From positions 1-5,720 of the forward strand of contig CAJGCD010000082.1 of assembly GCA_904501715.1 (NCBI GenBank): a DNA stretch of 5,720 nt, in the 5' to 3' direction. Below are positions 1 through 5,049 of the stretch, piece after piece; the stretch's first letter is position 1, and each line of letters opens with the position of its first letter. The notes under the pieces were generated by a model, which ran no database searches, was not told where the DNA came from, and saw nothing but the letters and a program-made list of their open reading frames with translations. The stretch is from an uncultured Clostridia bacterium (GTDB taxonomy: Bacteria; Bacillota; Clostridia; Oscillospirales; CAG-272). The position numbers and the translations under genes were made by a program.

Positions 1-187
1 CCAGCGGGGAAGGTGTCACGACGCAAGGAGTGACGGATGAGGAGAACGGGATTTGATATTATTAACGGGCAAGACTCTATGCTGTATTGCTTTCCAAAAG
101 CTAAGCAATACATAGAGTACACCCGAGCTCTCCTCATCAGTTTCGCTATTTGCTACGCAAATATACGCTCGACAGCTTCTCCGCTGG
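1..187. repeat. Large imperfect inverted repeat, left arm cut by the window edge
   Basis: Bases 1-17 (CCAGCGGGGAAGGTGTC) match the reverse complement of 171-187 at 15 of 17 positions, and 36-45 (GATGAGGAGA) is a perfect inverted match to 129-138. Between these blocks the right arm is longer and carries its own hairpin: ATTTGC at 148-153 pairs with GCAAAT at 157-162. At the right end GCTTCTCC (175-182) and GGAGAAGC (186-193) form a perfect 8-base stem with a 3-base loop. The left arm should continue past base 1. This looks like two copies of a short dispersed intergenic element facing each other, or one MITE/REP-like element. The resemblance to repeats scattered in Clostridia genomes is from memory; copy number was not tested. 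The frames open across it look like chance: they read through the palindromes and match no family I know. Confidence 0.7.
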
Positions 188-231
188 AGAAGCCTTTGGT
201 TAAGCGGTACTCTCGGGTCAATATCTAATCC
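49..231. repeat. Possible terminal inverted repeats of a MITE-like unit
   Basis: GGATTTGATATT (49-60) and AATATCTAATCC (220-231) are inverted copies matching at 11 of 12 positions. Just inside on the right, CTCGGGT (212-218) is also an inverted match to ACCCGAG (121-127). No clear target-site duplication is visible outside these ends and no transposase is present. It could be a non-autonomous element or simply nested REP-type palindromes. Confidence 0.4.
74..118. repeat. Long hairpin inside the inverted repeat
   Basis: ACTCTATG (74-81) plus TATTGCTT (85-92) pair with AAGCAATACATAGAGT (103-118), giving 16 base pairs interrupted only by a 3-base CTG bulge at 82-84. The loop is about 10 bases (93-102). 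It sits at the centre of the larger inverted repeat, so the whole region can fold as a long cruciform or RNA hairpin. There is no T run after it on either strand, so it is not a classic intrinsic terminator. Confidence 0.75.
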
Positions 232-420
232 GTATGGACAAACGGCGCGGTAGCTATGTTTGCATATTCTTCTTTCGCGCGGTAGGGGCGCGCCTTGGTG
301 CTTCCGTTTGAAATAAAGATTATAAAAAAGGCGGGAGGAGCAAGCCCCTCCCCTACGGTGGTGGATATTTTGGGTCAATATCTCATCCTGTAGGGGAGTG
401 CTTTTTATTTTGTAGGGGAA
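215..420. repeat. Cluster of GTAGGGG boxes and GGGTCAATATCT repeats
   Basis: GTAGGGG occurs on the plus strand at 282-288, 390-396 and 412-418 and on the minus strand at 350-356. GGGTCAATATCT followed by (A/C)ATCC occurs as a direct repeat at 215-231 and 372-388 (16 of 17 positions identical). Short stems are also present: GGGAGG (333-338) with CCTCCC (347-352), and CAAACGG (239-245) with CCGTTTG (304-310). These words resemble dispersed intergenic repeats of Oscillospiraceae-type genomes, which is recollection rather than a search. No gene is supported here. Confidence 0.55.
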
Positions 421-466
421 CCTTACGACCTATTTCGAGTATATTTTCCGCACCCTTTTCAAACGA

Positions 467-495
467 TTGACAATCATATAAAAAAGGTGTATAAT
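467..495 (+). promoter_or_regulatory. Perfect consensus sigma-A promoter of the cca operon
   Basis: The -35 element TTGACA (467-472) and the -10 element TATAAT (490-495) both match consensus exactly and are separated by the optimal 17 bases. Transcription should begin near 502, giving a leader of only about 24 bases before the cca start. A run of A residues lies in the spacer. No operator-like palindrome or riboswitch is visible between the promoter and the gene, so expression looks constitutive and strong. Confidence 0.9.
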
Positions 496-525
496 GATAC
501 GAGAGAAAATTAAGGGGGTAAGGAA

Positions 526-1728
526 ATGAAGAACACAAAAGATATTCATATAGCTATCCCCGAATACGCTCTGGCGGTCATGCGTCCTTTGTGGGATGCG
601 GGGGAGGAGGTCTATATCGTGGGCGGCTGTGTGCGGGACGCGCTTCTGGGCAAGGAGCCTCACGACTACGATATGGCGGTTTCCTGTCAGCCCGAGCGAA
701 CCCTTAGCATACTTGGCGATTTTCGCACTGTGCCTACGGGGCTGAAGCACGGCACTGTGACGGCTATCTCGGAGGGACAGCCTATTGAGTTGACCACCTT
801 CCGTGTGGACGGAAGCTATACCGACAGCCGCCGCCCCGACAGCGTGAGCTTTACTCGCTCGGTGGAGGATGACCTCTCAAGGCGGGATTTTACGGTGAAC
901 GCTATGGCTTACAGCCCGAGGACAGGGCTTATTGACCTTTTTGGAGGCAGGGATGACCTTGAGAACAGAATAATAAGGGCTGTGGGAGAACCCGAAAAAC
1001 GATTTTCCGAGGATGCTTTGCGTATAATGAGGGCGTTTCGTTTCTCGGCTCAGCTTGGCTTCTCGGTTGACCTTGACACGCAAAGAGGAGCTTATGAGTG
1101 TCGAAGTGGGCTTGAAAATATCGCGAGAGAGCGCATAGGCGCTGAATTTATCCGCTTGCTTTGCTCTCCCGAGCCTTGCGCGGCTTTGCAATTGATGGAG
1201 AAGCTGGATATTCTCGGCTACGCGTCGCCGAGCTACACGCCAAGCGACAAAATATTTTCACTTTTGGCGGCTATGCCTGCCTGTGACACGGCTCGCCTTG
1301 GATTTTTCCTTTGTGATGCGGAGCAGGAGCGAGCACGCGCGGTGCTCAATTCGCTGAAATGCTCTAACAGACAAAAGAGCGGCGCGCTTGCTATCGCGCG
1401 TGAGGCGCGGACGGTCATAAAAGCCCCTAGGGATGCGGCTTTGCTTCGCTCCCGCATAGGCGAGCTGGCGACCTTTGCCGCCTGCGCGTCGGTGCTTCTC
1501 GGTGTATCCGATGAGTCTGCCGTGAGCTTGGTGGAGAGTAACCGCGCTCCCGTGACTCTGGGGGAGCTTGCCCTTGACGGAACGGCGCTGGCGGCTCTCG
1601 GAATAAATGGCAGAGATATAGGAAAGACTCTGCATCTGTTGCTTGATGCCGTTATGGAGGAGCCCGCGCTGAACACGCGTGAGAGCCTGCTGAGCCTTGC
1701 AAAAAAACATATGGAAGAAGGGGAATAA
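526..1728 (+). CDS. cca: CCA-adding tRNA nucleotidyltransferase (class II)
   Basis: This enzyme builds or repairs the 3'-terminal CCA of tRNAs from CTP and ATP without a nucleic acid template, in the cytoplasm. The 400-residue product has the class II head domain in order: GGCVRD at 33-38, the metal-binding pair D47-x-D49, the TTFRVD segment at 90-95, RRDFTVNA at 119-126, and EDALRIMRAFRF at 162-173 with the nucleotide-selecting ED..R residues. A helical tRNA-binding body follows, and the C-terminal end (about 350-393) has the typical DGTAL...LGI...IG.TL...L.AVMEEP pattern. No HD phosphohydrolase domain is present, as usual in Gram-positive enzymes. ATG at 526 is preceded by AAGGGGGT at 512-519. 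It is first in the operon, and the next gene starts 2 bases after its stop. A bacterium with one enzyme would use it for full CCA addition; separate CC- and A-adding enzymes elsewhere cannot be excluded. Confidence 0.96.
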   Translation: MKNTKDIHIAIPEYALAVMRPLWDAGEEVYIVGGCVRDALLGKEPHDYDMAVSCQPERTLSILGDFRTVPTGLKHGTVTAISEGQPIELTTFRVDGSYTDSRRPDSVSFTRSVEDDLSRRDFTVNAMAYSPRTGLIDLFGGRDDLENRIIRAVGEPEKRFSEDALRIMRAFRFSAQLGFSVDLDTQRGAYECRSGLENIARERIGAEFIRLLCSPEPCAALQLMEKLDILGYASPSYTPSDKIFSLLAAMPACDTARLGFFLCDAEQERARAVLNSLKCSNRQKSGALAIAREARTVIKAPRDAALLRSRIGELATFAACASVLLGVSDESAVSLVESNRAPVTLGELALDGTALAALGINGRDIGKTLHLLLDAVMEEPALNTRESLLSLAKKHMEEGE

Positions 1729-1730
1729 AA

Positions 1731-2222
1731 ATGCCCGAAAACGATACAATTAGATTAGAAGATATAGAGCTTGATACTCTTGCCCATATAAAAGCCACGG
1801 CGGGAAAGCTGCTGTCGGTGGATTTCGGCGATACCCGCACGGGGCTGGCGGTTTCGGACGTGTCGCGCTTTCTCGCCTCGGGAATAGGCTACGTCAGCCC
1901 CGGGGGAATAGAAAAGACCGTGGATGCGGTGGCAGAGATTGCCCGTGAGCAGAGGGCGGTGGCTATAATAGTGGGGCTTCCCGTAAATATGGACGGCAGC
2001 GAGGGTGGCAGAGCGGCGAGATGCCGTAAATTTGCCTGTCTGCTTAAGGCTCAGTCGGGGCTTCCCGTGGCAATGTTTGACGAGAGAATGACCACAATGA
2101 CCGCTTCCCGCTATCTTAACGAAACAAACACCCGCGGAAAGAAGAGAAAGACGGTTATTGACACGCTGTCGGCGCAGATAATACTTCAAAACTGCCTTGA
2201 CAGACTTAAATATATGAGCTGA
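1731..2222 (+). CDS. ruvX: RuvX/YqgF-family RNase H-fold nuclease (putative Holliday junction resolvase)
   Basis: YqgF/RuvX proteins have an RNase H fold; members have been linked to pre-16S rRNA processing and, by homology to RuvC, to Holliday junction resolution. The 163-residue product shows the family motifs: SVDFGDTRTGLAVSD at 29-43 with catalytic D31, VGLPVNMDGSEG at 81-92, FDERMTT at 116-122 with E118, and IDTLSAQIIL at 143-152 with D144. These three acidic residues form the expected metal site. It is about 25 residues longer at the N-terminus than typical members, which usually begin just before the first strand; the extension is acidic and lacks recognisable motifs. ATG at 1731 has AAGGGGA at 1718-1724 inside the end of cca, and no later Met or other obvious start lies before the motif, so I keep the long form. 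It is coupled to cca and followed 9 bases later by the DUF6472 gene. Confidence 0.93.
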   Translation: MPENDTIRLEDIELDTLAHIKATAGKLLSVDFGDTRTGLAVSDVSRFLASGIGYVSPGGIEKTVDAVAEIAREQRAVAIIVGLPVNMDGSEGGRAARCRKFACLLKAQSGLPVAMFDERMTTMTASRYLNETNTRGKKRKTVIDTLSAQIILQNCLDRLKYMS

Positions 2223-2231
2223 GGAAGAGAT

Positions 2232-2420
2232 ATGTCGGGAAAATTACCTAAAAACTGTGAGACCTGCGAGTTTTACGATTACGACGAGGAGCTTGACGCT
2301 TACGTTTGCGACGTAAATCTGGATCAGGACGAAATGCTTGATTTCTTAGGCAGAAACACACAGAGCTGTCCCTATTACCGCTATTACGACGAATACAAGA
2401 GCGTACATAAGCAGATATAA
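2232..2420 (+). CDS. Small four-cysteine DUF6472 family protein
   Basis: The 62-residue product matches, from memory of the family, the DUF6472 proteins of Clostridia, whose function is unknown. It has four cysteines, C9, C12, C26 and C46, in a C-x2-C-x13-C-x19-C pattern, with the typical NCETCEFYDYDEE start and a CPYYR-YYDEY end. The spacing suggests one structural zinc ion or another bound metal; this is inference. The protein is rich in Asp, Glu and Tyr, strongly acidic, and has no signal peptide or membrane segment, so it should be cytoplasmic. ATG at 2232 follows GAGGAAG at 2221-2227, which overlaps the ruvX stop. The tight spacing to ruvX and to the hydrolase gene makes it a true operon member despite its small size. 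Confidence 0.88.
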   Translation: MSGKLPKNCETCEFYDYDEELDAYVCDVNLDQDEMLDFLGRNTQSCPYYRYYDEYKSVHKQI

Positions 2421-2427
2421 ATTTATT

Positions 2428-2435
2428 GAAGGGGG
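2428..2435 (+). promoter_or_regulatory. Ribosome binding site that decides the hydrolase start
   Basis: GAAGGGGG ends 9 bases before ATG 2445 but only 3 bases before the in-frame GTG at 2439. The longer spacing is the workable one, so ATG 2445 is preferred. The two choices differ by two residues. Confidence 0.6.
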
Positions 2436-2444
2436 CTTGTGAGC

Positions 2445-3563
2445 ATGGGAGAGAGAGCCGAGCAGACGCGGGGTCTTTATGATTATCTCAATTGGCGGGG
2501 AGACCTTTCCTTTGAGAGCATACCTCCTTGCGAGGTGGACAGTCTTATACTGTCTATGCTGAGCTATATAGATTTTTCGGGAGTAGTGCCCGAGGAGTTC
2601 CCGAAGGGGAAATCCCCCGCGCTTCTCAGTGTGACGCGGAGCTATCTTCGGGCGCAGCAGGGGACTATCAAAAGTATAGGGCTTATAATTCCAAAGGAAA
2701 CAGTCACTCTTCTGGCGAGAGCCTCAAAGACTGCCCGCTTTGGTCTGGCGCGTCCCGTTTGCTTTGTCAACCGAATATGCGACGAGGAGCAAAAGCAATT
2801 CTCTGCGGTGACCTTTCTTTTGCCGGGCGGTGACACCTTTGTGACGTTCCGAGGAACAGACGACACCCTTGTGGGCTGGAAGGAAAACTTTAATATGAGC
2901 TTTATGCACCCCGTACCCGCTCAGACCGAGGCGTTGCTCTATCTTGAGGAGATAGCGCGGCAGACCGAGGGCAGACTCTACGTGGGAGGACACAGCAAGG
3001 GGGGCAATCTCGCGGTCTATGCCGCCGCAAAGGCGAGCGAGGACACTAAGGAGCGTATCGCGGCGGTGTATAACAACGACGGGCCCGGCTTTGATAAGGA
3101 TTTTATAGAGAGCGAGGCTTATCTGTCGGTGAGCGACAGAGTGCATACTCTGGTGCCCCAAAGCTCGGTGGTGGGTATGCTCCTTGAGCACGAGGAGCGC
3201 TATACTGTGGTCAAAAGCACTACTACGGGTCTATTGCAGCACAACGGGCTTACCTGGGCTGTTATGGGGGGAAGCTTTATCCATCTTGACGAGGTGGATG
3301 CCGAGAGCCGACTTATCGACTCGTCACTCAAGCGGTGGCTTTCCGAGATAGAGCCCTCCGAGCGTGAGCGCTTTGTTGACGACCTCTTTGACGCCCTCAG
3401 CTCAACCAACGCAAAAACACTGTCGGAGCTTAACGCCGACAAAAAGAAGATAGTCAAGGCGTGGAGCGCTATGGATAACGAGGCGAGAGCCCAGCTTCTC
3501 AGATGCATCTCGTTGGTGCTTGGGAAAAAGAATATAAAACAAACTAAAACGGAGAAGGAATAA
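2445..3563 (+). CDS. DUF2974 (Mbeg1-like) alpha/beta hydrolase
   Basis: The 372-residue product (374 if GTG 2439 is used) belongs to the DUF2974/Mbeg1-like group of lipase-class-3-type alpha/beta hydrolases. Numbered from ATG 2445, the FRGTDDT segment at 135-141 corresponds to the oxyanion-hole strand of class 3 lipases, GGHSKGGN at 181-188 is the nucleophile elbow with Ser184, NNDGPGF lies at 210-216, and LLQHNGLTW at 263-271 carries the likely catalytic His266. Which acidic residue completes the triad is unclear; Asp212 is a candidate. No signal peptide or membrane segment is visible, so the protein is probably cytoplasmic or loosely membrane-associated, with a charged helical C-terminal tail. 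The natural substrate is not known; esters of lipids are plausible by fold only. Its TAA overlaps the ATG of the DUF368 gene by one base, suggesting translational coupling and a linked role. Confidence 0.88.
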   Translation: MGERAEQTRGLYDYLNWRGDLSFESIPPCEVDSLILSMLSYIDFSGVVPEEFPKGKSPALLSVTRSYLRAQQGTIKSIGLIIPKETVTLLARASKTARFGLARPVCFVNRICDEEQKQFSAVTFLLPGGDTFVTFRGTDDTLVGWKENFNMSFMHPVPAQTEALLYLEEIARQTEGRLYVGGHSKGGNLAVYAAAKASEDTKERIAAVYNNDGPGFDKDFIESEAYLSVSDRVHTLVPQSSVVGMLLEHEERYTVVKSTTTGLLQHNGLTWAVMGGSFIHLDEVDAESRLIDSSLKRWLSEIEPSERERFVDDLFDALSSTNAKTLSELNADKKKIVKAWSAMDNEARAQLLRCISLVLGKKNIKQTKTEKE

Positions 3564-4510
3564 TGAATAATAAGGAAGTTAAAAGCGTTACCGAATGTCC
3601 CTTAAAGAAGCACGACACAAAAAGCTTCGTGCTGGCGTTGCTTCTTGGAGTGTTCATAGGCTTGGCTGTGATAGTTCCCGGAGTCAGCGGCTCTACGGTG
3701 GCTATAATGTTCGGGATGTACGCCGCTCTGCTTTACGCGATAGGAAATATATTCAACGATTTTCGCCGCTGTCTGCTCTATCTTATTCCCATAGGAATAG
3801 GCGCGGCTGTGGGATTTTTAGGCGGTTTCTTAGTTATACAGAAGATCTTCGGTAAATATATGTTTACCGTGGTCTGCCTCTTCGCGGGCTTGATGATAGG
3901 AGCTATACCCGCTCTTACCGCCGAGATAAAGGGCGAGAGGGCGAGCCTTGGACGGGGCGCACTTATGGGCTTGGGAGTACTTATCCCTATATGCGTTGGC
4001 GCTGTGTCTATTCTTCTCGGCTCGGCGACCGTGGGAGAGGAGAGCTTTACCGCCTTCCCGCCTTACCTGTTTTTGCTGTATATCCCTCTTGGAATGGTGG
4101 TATCGGCAACGCAGATAATCCCCGGGCTCAGCGCGACGGCAATACTTATGGCGTGCGGTCAGTTCAAGCCCATACTTAACAGTCTGCATCTTGATTACAT
4201 TCTGGAAAATCCCGCGGTGCTGGGGCTTTACCTCTGTATCGGCGGCGGATTCTTAGGCGGAATAGTCATTATATCGCGGATATTTTCGAGGATAATCGAG
4301 AAGCGCCGCGCGGCTACCTTCTTTTTGGTGGTGGGGCTGTCCTTAGGCTCTATACTTTCTATGTTCCTTAACCCCGATATGTGGGAGATATACACCCAAT
4401 GGATGGCGGGAAAGAGCCCCGCGGGCGACCTTATAAGCGGAATAATTCTTGGCGTTATCGGCTTTGCGGCGTCCTTCCTGCTGACAAAATACGAGCTAAA
4501 GAGAAATTAA
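3563..4510 (+). CDS. DUF368 family membrane protein (candidate undecaprenyl-phosphate translocase)
   Basis: The 315-residue product is a polytopic membrane protein with a short charged N-terminus and about eight hydrophobic segments (roughly 22-40, 71-92, 100-120, 132-153, 168-199, 218-241, 250-269 and 290-310). It has the DUF368 hallmark in two copies, VPGVSGST at 38-45 and IPGLSATA at 186-193, which suggests an internal duplication of two half-domains. Work on DUF368 proteins named PopT ties the family to returning undecaprenyl phosphate across the cytoplasmic membrane for cell wall precursor recycling; whether this member does so is inference. ATG at 3563 overlaps the upstream stop (TAATG), with GGAGAAGGAA at 3551-3560 as ribosome binding site. 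It is last in the operon and is followed 15 bases after its stop by a strong terminator. Confidence 0.92.
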   Translation: MNNKEVKSVTECPLKKHDTKSFVLALLLGVFIGLAVIVPGVSGSTVAIMFGMYAALLYAIGNIFNDFRRCLLYLIPIGIGAAVGFLGGFLVIQKIFGKYMFTVVCLFAGLMIGAIPALTAEIKGERASLGRGALMGLGVLIPICVGAVSILLGSATVGEESFTAFPPYLFLLYIPLGMVVSATQIIPGLSATAILMACGQFKPILNSLHLDYILENPAVLGLYLCIGGGFLGGIVIISRIFSRIIEKRRAATFFLVVGLSLGSILSMFLNPDMWEIYTQWMAGKSPAGDLISGIILGVIGFAASFLLTKYELKRN

Positions 4511-4525
4511 GCTTTTATGAGTTAG

Positions 4526-4560
4526 AAAAACGACCCTTCCGTCAATGAAGGGTCGTTTTT
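4526..4560. terminator. Bidirectional intrinsic terminator
   Basis: CGACCCTTC (4531-4539) pairs perfectly with GAAGGGTCG (4547-4555) around a 7-base loop. Five A residues (4526-4530) precede the stem and five T residues (4556-4560) follow it, so transcripts from either strand get a stem plus U run. It lies between the converging ends of the DUF368 gene and the AbrB-like gene and can end both. Confidence 0.92.
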
Positions 4561-4578
4561 GCAGGTATGTGCTTTTGC

Positions 4579-4824
4579 TCAGAACTGCTGCTTGAGCTTT
4601 TCTATGCAGGAAACGCATACGCGCTTGCCGTTGAAGTAAACTATGTCCGAGGCATTGCTGCAGAAGGTGCAGGCGGGCTGATACTTCTGAAGTATTATCT
4701 TGTTTTCATCGGTGAATATCTCAATAGCGTCCTTCTGGTTTATGTCCAGTATCTTTCTTATCTCGATTGGAAGAACTATTCTGCCTAATTCGTCTACCTT
4801 GCGTACTACACCTGTTGATTTCAT
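4579..4824 (-). CDS. AbrB/SpoVT-type transcriptional regulator with a C-terminal CxxC-x14-CxxC tail
   Basis: The 81-residue product begins with the classic AbrB swapped-hairpin DNA-binding domain: MKSTGVVRKVDELGRIVLPI at 1-20 followed by EIRKILDI...KDAIEIF and KIILQKY up to about residue 48, nearly identical in pattern to Bacillus AbrB. AbrB proteins are dimeric or tetrameric transition-state regulators. The C-terminal half differs from Bacillus AbrB: it is short and holds C52-x2-C55-x14-C70-x2-C73, a likely zinc knuckle or redox-sensitive site. I recall clostridial AbrB homologues with such a tail; its role is unknown to me. The start at 4824 is chosen because AAAGGAG lies at 4833-4839 with 8-base spacing and because the AbrB domain begins here; the open frame extends upstream to 4923, but that part crosses the promoter and leader. 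It converges on the DUF368 gene. Confidence 0.93.
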   Translation of the reverse strand: MKSTGVVRKVDELGRIVLPIEIRKILDINQKDAIEIFTDENKIILQKYQPACTFCSNASDIVYFNGKRVCVSCIEKLKQQF

Positions 4825-4832
4825 CTTTTTCT

Positions 4833-4839
4833 CTCCTTT
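4833..4839 (-). promoter_or_regulatory. Ribosome binding site of the AbrB-like gene
   Basis: Read on the minus strand this is AAAGGAG, 8 bases before ATG 4824. It settles the start at 4824 rather than at the upstream in-frame ATG 4923, which lies at the promoter -10 region. Confidence 0.85.
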
Positions 4840-4872
4840 TATAACCTTTATTTTTGTTTTTCGACCGCGTTT

Positions 4873-4891
4873 GCCGACACAATAGGTCGGC
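4873..4891 (-). promoter_or_regulatory. Stem-loop in the leader of the AbrB-like gene
   Basis: GCCGAC (4873-4878) and GTCGGC (4886-4891) form a perfect 6-base stem with a 7-base loop. With transcription starting near 4905, the hairpin lies about 15 bases into an 80-base leader and some 33 bases ahead of the ribosome binding site. There is no U run after it, so it is more likely a 5' mRNA stabiliser or a protein-binding site than a terminator. Function is inference. Confidence 0.5.
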
Positions 4892-4899
4892 TGTTGTCG

Positions 4900-4924
4900 T
4901 TTGTCATATATATTATACGACAAA
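4900..4924. promoter_or_regulatory. Palindrome over the -10 element, candidate operator
   Basis: TTTGTC (4900-4905) and GACAAA (4919-4924) are inverted copies, and the inner TATA/TATA bases extend the symmetry to a 25-base imperfect palindrome centred on 4912. It covers the whole -10 hexamer and the likely start site of the minus-strand promoter. A dimeric repressor bound here would block that promoter; self-repression by the AbrB-like protein is one possibility, since AbrB-type regulators often repress their own genes. Confidence 0.55.
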
Positions 4925-4940
4925 TGGAAGAAAATGTCAA
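4912..4940 (-). promoter_or_regulatory. Perfect consensus sigma-A promoter of the AbrB-like gene
   Basis: On the minus strand TTGACA (4940-4935) and TATAAT (4917-4912) match consensus exactly with 17 bases between them. Transcription should start near 4905, giving a leader of about 80 bases. Confidence 0.9.
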
Positions 4941-4951
4941 TAGGTGTAGAT

Positions 4952-4978
4952 AAAAAATTTCAAAAAATTTCCAAATTT
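4952..4978 (-). promoter_or_regulatory. Phased A/T tracts, candidate UP element
   Basis: AAAAAATTT occurs at 4952-4960 and again at 4962-4970, exactly one helical turn apart, followed by AAATTT at 4973-4978. The tracts begin 12 bases upstream of the minus-strand -35, where the RNA polymerase alpha subunits bind, so they probably raise promoter strength and bend the DNA. The same tracts lie upstream of the divergent gene at 5050. Confidence 0.55.
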
Positions 4979-5049
4979 GTTTTGTAAATGGGGAATTTTT
5001 TGCTTTTCTTGGGAGAGAATACATAGAGAATAGTAAAGGAGATAGAAAA

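Noticed and set aside
37..228. Plus-strand open frame of 63 codons in the left intergenic region
   Set aside because: It is almost wholly made of the inverted-repeat arms and the hairpin, so an open frame here reflects the repeat rather than coding selection.
16..378. Minus-strand open frame of 120 codons in the left intergenic region
   Set aside because: It runs through the palindromes and GTAGGGG boxes, has unusual composition rich in Arg and Ser, resembles no family I know and has no supporting ribosome binding site that I can see.
430..750. Minus-strand open frame across the promoter and 5' end of cca
   Set aside because: It overlaps a certain gene in antisense and would cross the consensus promoter.
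1233..1749. Two long minus-strand frames opposite the 3' part of cca
   Set aside because: They are antisense shadows of a high-GC coding region; the plus-strand product has clear family motifs through its C-terminus.
4567..4788. Plus-strand frame opposite the AbrB-like gene
   Set aside because: The minus strand encodes an unmistakable AbrB domain with its own promoter and ribosome binding site.
4825..4923. N-terminal extension of the AbrB-like protein from ATG 4923
   Set aside because: That ATG lies at the -10 region upstream of the predicted transcription start, and AAAGGAG is correctly spaced only from 4824.
5000..5029. Possible promoter for the gene at 5050 (TTGCTT ... TAGAGA)
   Set aside because: The -35-like word matches 4 of 6 and the -10-like word about 3 of 6, with 18-base spacing; this is too weak to call.
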